A stretch of 64,000 nucleotides of DNA from assembly GCF_029625335.1 (NCBI RefSeq), contig NZ_CP121111.1, positions 2,170,001 through 2,234,000 on the forward strand, in the 5' to 3' direction. The stretch comes from Flavobacterium nitratireducens (GTDB taxonomy: Bacteria > Bacteroidota > Bacteroidia > Flavobacteriales > Flavobacteriaceae). This document shows positions 55,103 through 64,000 of the stretch, in pieces. A program made the position numbers and the translations under genes. The notes under the pieces were generated by a model, which saw only the letters and a program-made list of their open reading frames with translations, was not told the origin of the DNA and did no database searches. Numbering within the stretch: position 1 is the stretch's first letter; every line of letters begins with the position of its first letter.

Positions 55103-58063
55103 ATGGTAAAAATGAAAAAAAGTATGTATTGCATTCTAATGTTATGCAGCATCCTATTTATTATGCCAAGTGTAGTTGCCCAAACTACCGTTAAAAATGT
55201 CTCGGGCACTGTCATAGATCAAAAAGGAGACCCCCTAATTGGAGCAAGTGTGGGAATCAAAGGTACCAATATTGGTACCATTACCGATCTAAATGGAGCG
55301 TTTATTTTACCGGTATCAACGGTAAAATCTCCTATAATAGTCGTATCTTTTATCGGCTATCGCTCAAAAGAAGTTACTCCAAACGGACAGAAACTTCAAA
55401 TTACACTTACAGAGGATTCCAATCAGTTAAAAGAGGTTGTAGTTCAGGTAGGTTATGGTACTGTTAAGAAAAAAGATGCCACAGGAGCCGTAACCGTATT
55501 GGGAACTAAAGACTTTAACAAAGGGCCTGTTACTTCTGCAGATCAGATGATACAAGGTAAAGTAGCCGGTTTACAAATTGTAAATGGTGGTGGTTCTCCT
55601 GGTGAGGGCGCAACTATTAGAATTAGAAGTGGATCTTCTTTAAATGCTAATAATGATCCTTTGTATGTTATTGATGGAGTTCCAGTAGCAGCAGGAGGAA
55701 TTAACGGTGGTAGAAATCCATTAACGACTATTAACCAGAATAACATTGAATCTATCACTGTTTTAAAAGATGCATCGGCAACCGCTATTTATGGTTCAAG
55801 AGCATCAAACGGGGTAATCATCATTACTACCAAAAAAGGTAAAGCAGGGGATTTACAAGTAAGCTATAATGGGAATTTTCAAGTTTCTGAAGTTACCAAA
55901 ACAGTTGACGTGTTAACTGCAAATCAATTTAGAAATTTCGTTACTGCTAATGGTACTACAGAACAACAAGCTTTGTTAGGTGCTGCAAATACTGATTGGC
56001 AAAAAGAGATTTACAGAACGGCTTTAGGTACAGATCATAACATTGCTGTAAGTGGTGGTTCTGATAACATTACTTACAGAGCTTCTGTTGGATATGCTAA
56101 TTTAGATGGTATCTTGTTAAGAGATAATTTACAAAGAACTACACTTTCTGCTACATTAGTTGGAGATTTCTTTGACAAACATTTAAAAGTACAAATCAAT
56201 AGTAATACCTCTTACTTGAAAAACAATTATAGTAATAGAGGTGCAATTGGAGCTGCTATACAATTTGATCCTACGCAATCGATTAAGAATGCTGATGGAA
56301 CTTACTTTCAGTGGATGACAAATCCAACACAATTCAATCAATTGGCAGGTAGAAATCCATTATCCTTAATCAATCAACAAAATAATTATGGTTCTTCTTT
56401 TAGAAGTATTGGTAATATTCAATTTGATTATAAATTACACTTTTTGCCAGAATTGAAAGCGGTTGCTAATTTTGGTATTGATGAATTGAGTGGTAGATCT
56501 TTCGGTAATACTAATTCGGATTATTTATTTGGTTTGCCTGGTTCAGGATTTAACAATACGTATGAAAATACTGGTACCAGAAACAACAAGTTGATGGATT
56601 TGTTTTTGAATTACAACAAGAAAATTGATGCCATCGATACACAACTAGATGTAACTGGTGGTTATACCTATCAAGATTTTAGAGATTTTAATGATGGTAC
56701 TTCCTTTGTTTTTGAAAACAATCAAGTAAATCCAGGTGTTCCAAATGCAACAAGAGTTAATTTGCAATCATTTTTTGCTAGAGCTAATTTTACAATTGCT
56801 GACAAGTATTTAATTACAGCTTCATTTAGAAGAGATGGTACTTCAAGATTTACTGAAGAGAATCGTTGGGGTAACTTCCCAGCTGTAGCAGTGGCTTGGA
56901 AAATTAATGATGAGAATTTCTTAAAAGATGTGGAGAGTGTTTCTACTCTTAAATTAAGAGCGGGTTGGGGAGTTACTGGACAACAAGATATAGGGGTTCA
57001 ATATCCATCAATTCCATTGTATTTGGTTTCAAATTCACAAGCTAAATATCAGTTTGGTAATATCTATTACAATACTTATAGACCACAACCATACAATAGT
57101 AATTTGAAATGGGAAGAAACTACAACAATAAATGCAGGTATCGATTTTGGATTCTTAAATAACAGAATCAAAGGTACTGTAGATGTGTATCAAAGAGATA
57201 CTAAAGACTTGTTGTTGTTTACTGCTAATCCACCTTTCTTTGGATTTTCAAATGCTGATAATTATAACATTGGTACTATTAGAAATCAAGGTATCGAGAT
57301 TTCTGGAGATGTAATTCCAGTTAAAACCGATAACTTAGAGTGGAGTATTGGAGGAAATATTACTTTCCAAAATTCTAAAATTACAGCATTAACTACTGCT
57401 CAAGATAATACTCCAGGTATTAATGTTGGAGGTTATGCAGGAGGTACAGGAAATACGATTCAAAATCACCAAGTAGGATATGCTCCAAGTTCATTCTATG
57501 TATATGAGCAAGCTTATGGAGCAGATGGAAAGCCTTTAGACGGGGTGTATATTGACAGAAATAAAGATGGAATCGTAAATGAACAAGACAAGTACCGTTT
57601 CCACAAACCAGCAGCTGATGTATTCTACGGGTTTAACACGGCAGTTACTTATAAAAATTGGGATTTTGCGGCTGCTTTCAGAGGATCATGGGGTAATTTC
57701 AATTACAATAACGTAGATTCTAATAATGGTTCATTCCAAAACATTTTGATTAGAGATACGGATTTGTCGAACGGCGTTCAAAATATTTTAGAAACTGGAT
57801 TTACAACTCAAGATACGAAACGATATGAGTCTGATTACTACATTCAAGACGCTTCTTTCTTGAGATTGGACAATGTTAGTATTGGATATACTTTTAATCA
57901 AAAACCAGATTCAAATTCTTTAGTAAAATTAACTTTTGCTGCTCAAAACGTATTCTTAATTACGGACTATAAAGGACTTGATCCAGAAATTTCTGGAGGT
58001 ATTGACAATAATTTATACCCGAGACCAATAACTTTCACGTTAGGTTTAAACGTTAATTTCTAA
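55103..58063 (+). CDS. SusC/RagA-family TonB-dependent transporter
   Basis: An outer membrane porin for oligosaccharides. ATG 55103 is chosen over the upstream TTG 55064. It gives a signal peptide ending at SVVAQ and a length of 986 residues. The N-terminal carboxypeptidase-regulatory-like domain (VSGTVIDQKGDPLIGASVGIKG) is followed by the plug (GYGTVKKKDATGAV, VLKDASATAIYGSRASNGVI). The long beta-barrel ends in an aromatic-rich strand (TFTLGLNVNF). With SusD as lid it would import maltodextrins with TonB energy. The gene is followed closely by susD. Confidence 0.95.
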   Translation: MVKMKKSMYCILMLCSILFIMPSVVAQTTVKNVSGTVIDQKGDPLIGASVGIKGTNIGTITDLNGAFILPVSTVKSPIIVVSFIGYRSKEVTPNGQKLQITLTEDSNQLKEVVVQVGYGTVKKKDATGAVTVLGTKDFNKGPVTSADQMIQGKVAGLQIVNGGGSPGEGATIRIRSGSSLNANNDPLYVIDGVPVAAGGINGGRNPLTTINQNNIESITVLKDASATAIYGSRASNGVIIITTKKGKAGDLQVSYNGNFQVSEVTKTVDVLTANQFRNFVTANGTTEQQALLGAANTDWQKEIYRTALGTDHNIAVSGGSDNITYRASVGYANLDGILLRDNLQRTTLSATLVGDFFDKHLKVQINSNTSYLKNNYSNRGAIGAAIQFDPTQSIKNADGTYFQWMTNPTQFNQLAGRNPLSLINQQNNYGSSFRSIGNIQFDYKLHFLPELKAVANFGIDELSGRSFGNTNSDYLFGLPGSGFNNTYENTGTRNNKLMDLFLNYNKKIDAIDTQLDVTGGYTYQDFRDFNDGTSFVFENNQVNPGVPNATRVNLQSFFARANFTIADKYLITASFRRDGTSRFTEENRWGNFPAVAVAWKINDENFLKDVESVSTLKLRAGWGVTGQQDIGVQYPSIPLYLVSNSQAKYQFGNIYYNTYRPQPYNSNLKWEETTTINAGIDFGFLNNRIKGTVDVYQRDTKDLLLFTANPPFFGFSNADNYNIGTIRNQGIEISGDVIPVKTDNLEWSIGGNITFQNSKITALTTAQDNTPGINVGGYAGGTGNTIQNHQVGYAPSSFYVYEQAYGADGKPLDGVYIDRNKDGIVNEQDKYRFHKPAADVFYGFNTAVTYKNWDFAAAFRGSWGNFNYNNVDSNNGSFQNILIRDTDLSNGVQNILETGFTTQDTKRYESDYYIQDASFLRLDNVSIGYTFNQKPDSNSLVKLTFAAQNVFLITDYKGLDPEISGGIDNNLYPRPITFTLGLNVNF

Positions 58064-58080
58064 TGCAAATAACAAGAAAA

Positions 58081-59673
58081 ATGAAAAAGACACACATTAA
58101 ATTATTGGGTATTTCTTTGTTACTGTTGGTGATGTTATTCCCATCGTGTACCAATGATTTGGACCAAGCTCCAGAAAATACTGCTGCTGTTCCTGGAGAT
58201 GAATTTTTTAAAGATCCAGCTTCCTATAAACAATTCTTAGCTAAGTTGTATGCTGGTTTTGCTACTTCAGGTCAATCAGGGCCTGCTGGTTCTCCTGATA
58301 TTTCAGGAATAGATGAAGGTGCTAGCCAATATATTAGAGGTTTTTGGATGATGCAAGAGCTTACCACAGATGAAGCAATTATTGCATGGAATGACGGAAC
58401 AATCAAAGATTTTCACTATCAAACATGGACTTCTTTAGATACATTTATTGCTGCTACTTTTGCTCGTTTCTCTTTTCAGATTGTTAACTGTAATGAGTTT
58501 TTAAGACAAACGACAGATGAAAAGTTAAATGGAAAAGGACTAGATGCTGCAACTCTAGCAGAAATTAAAACCTACAGAGCTGAAGCACGTTTCTTAAGAG
58601 CGTTGACATACTGGCACTTAGTTGATACTTTTGGTGGTGGTTCAATTGTAACGGAAACATCTCCAAGTACATTCTATTATCCTGAATACGCTTCAAGAGC
58701 GGAGATTTATAAGTTCATTGACGATGAGTTGACTGCTTTGACGCCAGAATTAAAGACTCCAAAAACTAATGAGTTGTATAGAGTAGATCAGGCTGCAGCT
58801 TGGATGTTGCAAGCTAAATTGTATATGAATGCAAAAGTGTATACTGGAACTGATAATTATGTAGGTGCATTACCATTAATTAACAAAGTAATAACTTCTG
58901 GGTATGCTATTCATAACAATTATAAAGATTTGTTCTTAGCTGATAACAATTCAAATGGAGCTCAAAATGAGTTTATTTTTGCTGTTGCTTTTGATGGTCT
59001 TAATACTCAAACTTATGGTGGAACAACATTCTTGGTTCACGCTCCAGTTGGTGGTGATATGAAAGCTTCAGAATTTGGTATCAACGGAGGTTGGGCCGGT
59101 ATTAGAACTACTTCTGCATTTGTTGATAAATTCCCTACGGGTTCAACTGATGTACGTGGAAACTTCTTTACACAAGGTCAATCAAAAGAGATTAAAAATG
59201 TGGGAAGCTTTTCAGATGGTTATGCTATTCAAAAATTCAGAAATGTTACAAAAGCAGGTGTTCAAGGATCTGATAAATCTGGAAATTTTGCTGATACGGA
59301 TTTCCCTATCTTTCGTTTAGCTGATGCTTATCTAATGTATGCCGAATGTGTTGCTAGAGGTGCTGGTGGTAATGTGGCTACTGCAGTAGGTTATGTTAAT
59401 GCGCTAAGAACTCGTGCTCAAACAACAACTATTTCTGCAGGAGATCTTACTTTAGATTTTATCCTTGACGAAAGAGCAAAAGAATTACACTGGGAGGGAC
59501 ACCGTAGAACTGATTTAATTCGTTTCGGTAAATTTACGGGTGGTTCTTACTTATGGCCTTGGAAAGGTAATGTAGCTGGAGGCTCTCCAACACAATCTTT
59601 CAGAGATTTATTCCCTATTCCAGCAACAGCTTTAGTTGCTAACAACAAATTGAAACAAAACCCTGGATACTAA
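58081..59673 (+). CDS. SusD/RagB-family nutrient-binding outer membrane lipoprotein
   Basis: The surface lid of the SusC porin. From ATG 58081 it has a lipoprotein signal with the cysteine in LFPSC at about residue 23, and 530 residues. An ATG at 58063 overlapping the susC stop is the alternative start. N-terminal TPR helices and the conserved FLRALTYWHLVDTFGG segment, then RLADAYLMYAECVARG and the C-terminal LDFILDERAKELHWEGHRR, are hallmarks of SusD. It is likely to bind starch oligosaccharides. Confidence 0.95.
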   Translation: MKKTHIKLLGISLLLLVMLFPSCTNDLDQAPENTAAVPGDEFFKDPASYKQFLAKLYAGFATSGQSGPAGSPDISGIDEGASQYIRGFWMMQELTTDEAIIAWNDGTIKDFHYQTWTSLDTFIAATFARFSFQIVNCNEFLRQTTDEKLNGKGLDAATLAEIKTYRAEARFLRALTYWHLVDTFGGGSIVTETSPSTFYYPEYASRAEIYKFIDDELTALTPELKTPKTNELYRVDQAAAWMLQAKLYMNAKVYTGTDNYVGALPLINKVITSGYAIHNNYKDLFLADNNSNGAQNEFIFAVAFDGLNTQTYGGTTFLVHAPVGGDMKASEFGINGGWAGIRTTSAFVDKFPTGSTDVRGNFFTQGQSKEIKNVGSFSDGYAIQKFRNVTKAGVQGSDKSGNFADTDFPIFRLADAYLMYAECVARGAGGNVATAVGYVNALRTRAQTTTISAGDLTLDFILDERAKELHWEGHRRTDLIRFGKFTGGSYLWPWKGNVAGGSPTQSFRDLFPIPATALVANNKLKQNPGY

Positions 59674-59691
59674 TTAAAAAAAACCGATACA

Positions 59692-60750
59692 ATGAAAAAT
59701 ATAAAAAGATCATTAATTGCATTGTTTGCAATGTTAGCTATATCATGTAACGTTGAAGATGTACAAGATAGACCTGTAATTGAAGGAGTTGATTCTCCTG
59801 TGTTGACTGCTCCAACCTCAGGTGCAGCCTATGTTTTAAAACCTGAAAATGCTACAGCTCAAGCTGAACGTTTTACATGGAAATCTGCTAACTTTTCTGG
59901 GGATGTTCAGATAACATACTCTGTAGAGATTGATAAAAAAGGGAATGAATTCAAAACTCCTCAAGTAATAGGATCTGTTGTTTCTGAAAATCAGGTTTCT
60001 GTGACTGTAGAGACTATGAATAAGGCTGCATTAGCATTAAAAGCGACTCCTTTTGCCCCTGCTGAATTTGAAGCAAGAGTTAGTGCTGTAACTGGTAATA
60101 TGGCTCCAATGTATTCTAATGTGATTGGAATTGTTTTAACTCCATACACTACTGAAAATCCTAAATTGTGGGTTCCAGGCGGTTATGCAGAAGCTTCAGG
60201 ATATCCAAAAGATTGGGATCCAGCTTCTTCTCCACAATTATCTGCTTCAGGATTTGGAAAAGTTGATTTTGAAGGGTATGTTAATTTTGCTGGTGCTGGT
60301 GAATTTAAATTTACAAGCTTCCCAGAGTGGAAAGGTGAATTTGGTGCAGGTGCTACTGCTGGAACTTTAGATCCAAAAGGTGCTAACTTGAAAATGACTG
60401 CCGCTGGATATTACAGAATAGAGGTTGATACAGAGAAGTTAACTTACAAAACCACTGCAACTTCATGGGGAATTGTTGGAGATGCTACTTCTGGTTCATG
60501 GGATAATAGTACTGCTATGACTTATGATCCTGCAGCTAAAGTTTGGAAAATTACTGCAGCTTTAGTTGGTGGTAAAGAAATGAAATTTAGAGCCAATAAC
60601 AATTGGGATGTAAACATGGGTGATACAGGTGCAAATGGAAGTTTAGAATACGGTGGTGATAATATTAAAGTTGCCGCAGCTGGAAACTATACTATTACTC
60701 TTGACTTGAGTTCACCAAGAAACTACAAATACACAATCACTAAAAACTAA
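59692..60750 (+). CDS. SusE-like outer membrane starch-binding lipoprotein
   Basis: A 352-residue lipoprotein (signal with LAISC, Cys at 19). The first part is an Ig-like SusE domain (SPVLTAPTSGAAYVLKPENA to about 150). The C-terminal part has two starch-binding-like modules: LWVPGGYAEASGYPKDWDPA and the second WGIVGDATSGSWDNSTAMTY with KFRANNNWDVNMG. This fits SusE, or SusF in part. It follows susD by 18 bases and is followed by a terminator before the amylase. Confidence 0.92.
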   Translation: MKNIKRSLIALFAMLAISCNVEDVQDRPVIEGVDSPVLTAPTSGAAYVLKPENATAQAERFTWKSANFSGDVQITYSVEIDKKGNEFKTPQVIGSVVSENQVSVTVETMNKAALALKATPFAPAEFEARVSAVTGNMAPMYSNVIGIVLTPYTTENPKLWVPGGYAEASGYPKDWDPASSPQLSASGFGKVDFEGYVNFAGAGEFKFTSFPEWKGEFGAGATAGTLDPKGANLKMTAAGYYRIEVDTEKLTYKTTATSWGIVGDATSGSWDNSTAMTYDPAAKVWKITAALVGGKEMKFRANNNWDVNMGDTGANGSLEYGGDNIKVAAAGNYTITLDLSSPRNYKYTITKN

Positions 60751-60768
60751 TTTAGTGATAGTTTTAAG

Positions 60769-60800
60769 AAAAGGGTTGTCTCTATGGCAACCCTTTTTTT
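60769..60800 (+). terminator. Intrinsic terminator between susE and the GH13 amylase
   Basis: AAAAGGGTTG and CAACCCTTTT pair around a 9-base loop, then T residues. It sits only 28 bases before the GH13 start, so partial read-through is likely. Confidence 0.85.
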
Positions 60801-60827
60801 CATTAATTTTTTATAAATTCAAATAGG

Positions 60828-63800
60828 ATGAGAAAAATTTTACTTTTAGGGATTCTTTTATGGGGGTGTATTGTTTTTGGACAACAACAAACAGTTACTC
60901 ATACCATTGCTCCCGCTACTTTTGAAGAAGCCACTTCAATAACAATTACTGTTAATGGGTCTAGCATTAATGAGGCAACCTGGGGAGTAACAGGGAATGC
61001 TCTGTATATGTGGGCATGGTCCTATGATATCAATGATACGAATGAAAGTGATTGTCCAACCAATGGAACTTGGGCGAGTTCTAACGAAGCAAATCGTTTT
61101 ACTTACGATTCAGCATCGGATACTTATACTATGACTTTTGTTCCTAGTACATTTTTTAATCGAGTTGGGTTAGGGAGGTTTGGTTTTTTGATTAAAGCTA
61201 AAGACGGAACTGGCGACAAAAAATCACAAAATATTTTGACTGAAGTTGGTTCTTTTCAAGTTACATTGAATACGCCAGCTCAAAACAGTACTACTATTTT
61301 AGCCTCTGGAGGGAGTCTGAATATAACAGCATCAAATACCAATGGTGTTGCGAATTACAATTTGAAATCCAATGGGGTTTCTATCAATACTGATGCGGCT
61401 ACAGCTAGTTATGCTTTTAATCATACCAATATTACAGGTAATCAAAATTATGAATTAGAAGTAACTCAAGGAACAACTACTATTGTTAAAAAGTTCACTG
61501 CTGTTGTGAGTCCAACTGTTGTTTCTGAAACGATTCCAGCTGGTTTAGTAGATGGAATCAATTATAATCCGAATGATGCTACTAAAGCTACTTTGGTATT
61601 AGATGCGCCGTTAAAAGATTTTGTATATGTAGCAGGAAGTTTTAACAATTGGCAACCTACTGCAGCTTATGCTATGAAAAAAGATGCTACGGCAGGATCT
61701 ACTAAATTTTGGTTAGAACTAACAGGACTAACAGCAGGAACTAATTATACTTATCAATATTGGGTGGTGGATCAAACGCCTTTGGCGGGTTCTCCAAGTT
61801 TGGTCAAAACAGCCGACCCCTACTCTACTCTGGTTTTATCGCCTTTTGATGATCCTGCAATTCCGGCTGCATCCTATCCTGACTTACCGTCTTACCCAAC
61901 AGGGCAGGAACGTGAAGTCACTGTTTTACAAACGGGGCAAACCCCTTACTCATGGAGTGCTGCGACCACTAATTTTGTAAAACCGGATAAAGAAAAACTG
62001 GTAGTTTATGAAGTTTTGGTAAGAGATTTTGATGCTAAAAGAAACTATCAAAGTTTAATTGACAAAATTGATTATTTCAAAAACCTGAAAATAAACGCGA
62101 TTTATTTAATGCCGGTAATGGAATTTGAAGGCAATGAAAGTTGGGGTTACAACACTTCTTTCCACTTGGCTTTGGACAAATTTTATGGAACATCCGAAAA
62201 ATTAAAAGAACTCATTGATAAATGCCATCAAAACGGTATTGCAGTAATTTTGGATGTCGCTTTGAATCATGCTTTTGGTCGAAATCCAATGGTACGCATG
62301 TGGATGAATGATGCTGATGGCGATGGTTGGGGAAGTCCTTCAACTGAAAACCCTTATTTTAATACGGTGGCAAAACATTCATACAGTGTTGGCGAAGACT
62401 TTAACCATCAACAATCCAGAACCCAATATTATGTTCATCGCGTAATTAAACATTGGATTGAAGAGTATAAAATTGATGGCTTTCGTTGGGATTTAACCAA
62501 AGGTTTTACACAGGAATGTACCGCAAATGATGAAGCCTGTACCAATGCGTATAGAGCCGATCGAGTAGCAGTTTTAAAATCCTATGCCGATTATTCCTGG
62601 AGTTTAGACCCAACACATTATACTATTTTCGAACATCTTGGAACCGATCAAGAAGAGCAACAATGGGCAAACTACAGAATTGAAGAAACACCAAGCAAAG
62701 GAATTATGTTATGGGGGAAAATGACTAATGAGTACAACCAATTGTCAATGGGGTATGCCTCAAATATTGCCCGAATGAACAGCAGTAGCAGAGGTTTTAG
62801 TAAAAACCGCTTGATAGGATATGCAGAAAGTCATGACGAAGAACGCCTGATGTATAAAAATCTGCAATTTGGTAATAATACCAATGCTACTCATAATGTC
62901 AAAAACTTAAATACAGCTTTATCTAGAATGTCGGCTATTGGAGCAGTTTCTTTATTGGTTCCGGGACCAAAAATGATTTGGCATTTTGGGGAATTAGGTT
63001 CTGAAAATTCCATTTTTACCTGTAATGATGGAACTGTGAATTCAGATTCGGATGTTACTTCTGGCGATTGTAAATTGGCTACCAAGCCTCAACCACAATG
63101 GACAAATAATTGGTTAGCCAATGACAATCGCTCTAAAATTTATTCGGATTGGGCGAAAATGATTAAGCTTAAAACCGAAGAACCGGTTTTTTTAGGTACA
63201 GCAACTATAAGTAATACCAGTTCATTAACTAAGAATATAAAAATTTCCGATGCTGCTTTGCCTGCTAACAGTCTGAAAGATGTGGTAATTTTGAGCAATT
63301 TTGATGTGACTACCCAAAATGTGGCTACCGGATTTCCTTATTCAGGCGAATGGTACAATTTGATGGATAATTCAACATTTAATGTAACCAATGTGAATGC
63401 TACTATTGCTATTCCGGCGGGTCAATTTAGAATTTATGGTAACAAACCCGCATTTGCTGCTACTGTTCCTTTTGTTTTGCCTTCGGATAATTTTACGGTT
63501 GAGGCTAAATCAGAAACTTGTGCCAATAAAAAAAATGGGCAAATTAGTATCACTGCGCTTCAATCTTATAATTATGTTGCCAACATCAATGGAACTAATT
63601 ACAATTTTGTAAATAATAATTTGACGGTTTCTGATTTGGCTCCCGGAACTTACCCAGTTTGTATTAGTATTACAGGAAAAACATTCGAACAATGTTTTAC
63701 AATAACCATTAATGCTGGTGGAACTTTAGTTGGAAAATCGACCCTTTCTTCGAATAAATTGGCAATAGAAATAGCCGAAGGAACAGCGCCTTATCAGGTG

Positions 63801-64000
63801 GAGTTGAATGGGGTTACTCAATTTGAAACTAACGAATCTATTTTTTCAGTTGAGGTTCAAAAAGGAGATGTTTTAGTTGTAAAAACAGCAGTTCCATGCG
63901 AGGGAATCTATACACAAAACATTGCAGATAATTTGGGTAATGTGCTAGCTTATCCTAATCCGGTTCAGGAGGTTTTGACCATTGCAGTTCCTACTTCTAA
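60828..64000 (+). CDS. Large secreted GH13 alpha-amylase with type IX secretion tail, cut by the window end
   Basis: An open frame of 1,057 codons without a stop runs to the window edge. A signal peptide ends near VFGQQ. Residues about 20-150 and 150-240 are beta domains, and about 245-345 an E-set/CBM48-like domain (VYVAGSFNNWQPTA). The (beta/alpha)8 amylase has the four regions: DVALNH (D476), GFRWDLTKG with nucleophile D555, FEHL with acid/base E602, and ESHDEER with D670. Past about 860 are beta domains. The last residues AYPNPVQEVLTIAVP start a T9SS type A sorting domain. It is the likely surface enzyme of the starch locus. Confidence 0.93.
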   Translation, partial: MRKILLLGILLWGCIVFGQQQTVTHTIAPATFEEATSITITVNGSSINEATWGVTGNALYMWAWSYDINDTNESDCPTNGTWASSNEANRFTYDSASDTYTMTFVPSTFFNRVGLGRFGFLIKAKDGTGDKKSQNILTEVGSFQVTLNTPAQNSTTILASGGSLNITASNTNGVANYNLKSNGVSINTDAATASYAFNHTNITGNQNYELEVTQGTTTIVKKFTAVVSPTVVSETIPAGLVDGINYNPNDATKATLVLDAPLKDFVYVAGSFNNWQPTAAYAMKKDATAGSTKFWLELTGLTAGTNYTYQYWVVDQTPLAGSPSLVKTADPYSTLVLSPFDDPAIPAASYPDLPSYPTGQEREVTVLQTGQTPYSWSAATTNFVKPDKEKLVVYEVLVRDFDAKRNYQSLIDKIDYFKNLKINAIYLMPVMEFEGNESWGYNTSFHLALDKFYGTSEKLKELIDKCHQNGIAVILDVALNHAFGRNPMVRMWMNDADGDGWGSPSTENPYFNTVAKHSYSVGEDFNHQQSRTQYYVHRVIKHWIEEYKIDGFRWDLTKGFTQECTANDEACTNAYRADRVAVLKSYADYSWSLDPTHYTIFEHLGTDQEEQQWANYRIEETPSKGIMLWGKMTNEYNQLSMGYASNIARMNSSSRGFSKNRLIGYAESHDEERLMYKNLQFGNNTNATHNVKNLNTALSRMSAIGAVSLLVPGPKMIWHFGELGSENSIFTCNDGTVNSDSDVTSGDCKLATKPQPQWTNNWLANDNRSKIYSDWAKMIKLKTEEPVFLGTATISNTSSLTKNIKISDAALPANSLKDVVILSNFDVTTQNVATGFPYSGEWYNLMDNSTFNVTNVNATIAIPAGQFRIYGNKPAFAATVPFVLPSDNFTVEAKSETCANKKNGQISITALQSYNYVANINGTNYNFVNNNLTVSDLAPGTYPVCISITGKTFEQCFTITINAGGTLVGKSTLSSNKLAIEIAEGTAPYQVELNGVTQFETNESIFSVEVQKGDVLVVKTAVPCEGIYTQNIADNLGNVLAYPNPVQEVLTIAVPTS

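Noticed and set aside
63397-63692. Short ORFs inside the GH13 gene on both strands
   Set aside because: They are shadows of the long amylase frame that runs from 60828 to the window end.

Overview
The window is AT-rich bacterial chromosome. It is almost certainly from a member of the Flavobacteriaceae, most likely Flavobacterium. The supports are protein families typical of that group (long PurF, HMG-CoA synthase of the mevalonate route, SusC/SusD pair, OmpA with thrombospondin type 3 repeats, a type IX secretion tail, a PID-CTERM-like peptide). Promoters have the Bacteroidetes form TTTG/TTG, 17-22 bp, TANNTTTG, and starts lack Shine-Dalgarno sequences.

Layout. 1-7.3 kb holds housekeeping genes: the purN end, rnhA, a PfkB kinase, purF, sodA, comF and glyS. 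7.6-11.8 kb is a small signalling island: a LytTR regulator with a Glu at the phosphorylation site, a secreted peptide made of four tandem 14-residue repeats, a TPR histidine kinase and its response regulator. 11.9-18.8 kb holds thiL, a sugar kinase, lepA, dus, a LolE-type permease and rbfA. 19-26.7 kb holds an AddA/AddB-like helicase-nuclease pair separated by an ompA gene. 26.8-31.5 kb is a mostly minus-strand block with an alpha/beta hydrolase, a TIGR00266 protein, aminopeptidase P and HMG-CoA synthase. 31.9-36.3 kb holds sdhCAB and a nitrilase-type amidase. 36.3-41 kb holds an Ig-like lipoprotein, methylmalonyl-CoA epimerase, a CAU tRNA, a Pro-rich sorted peptide, riboflavin synthase and pdxA. 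41-45 kb holds yceD-rpmF and fabH-accB-accC for fatty acid synthesis. 45-50.2 kb holds two exported peptidases, mtgA and an LpxR-like protein.

From 50.3 kb to the end is a starch/maltodextrin utilisation locus: a membrane-bound TPR-HTH regulator, a GH97 alpha-glucosidase, SusC, SusD, SusE and a large secreted GH13 amylase cut by the window end. A TonB-dependent porin with its lipoproteins would take up oligosaccharides released by the surface amylase, and the GH97 enzyme would trim them in the periplasm.

Four genes carry one-base frameshifts: the kinase leader, addA, pdxA and the utilisation-locus regulator. Three lie in clear A or T runs and addA's lies in a short one. Sequencing or assembly error is the simplest reading, with slippage or phase variation possible for some. 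The least explained items are the tandem-repeat peptide and its signalling neighbours, an 11-bp-phased direct repeat shared by the GH97 and susC upstream regions, and a hairpin-forming intergenic repeat present three times.
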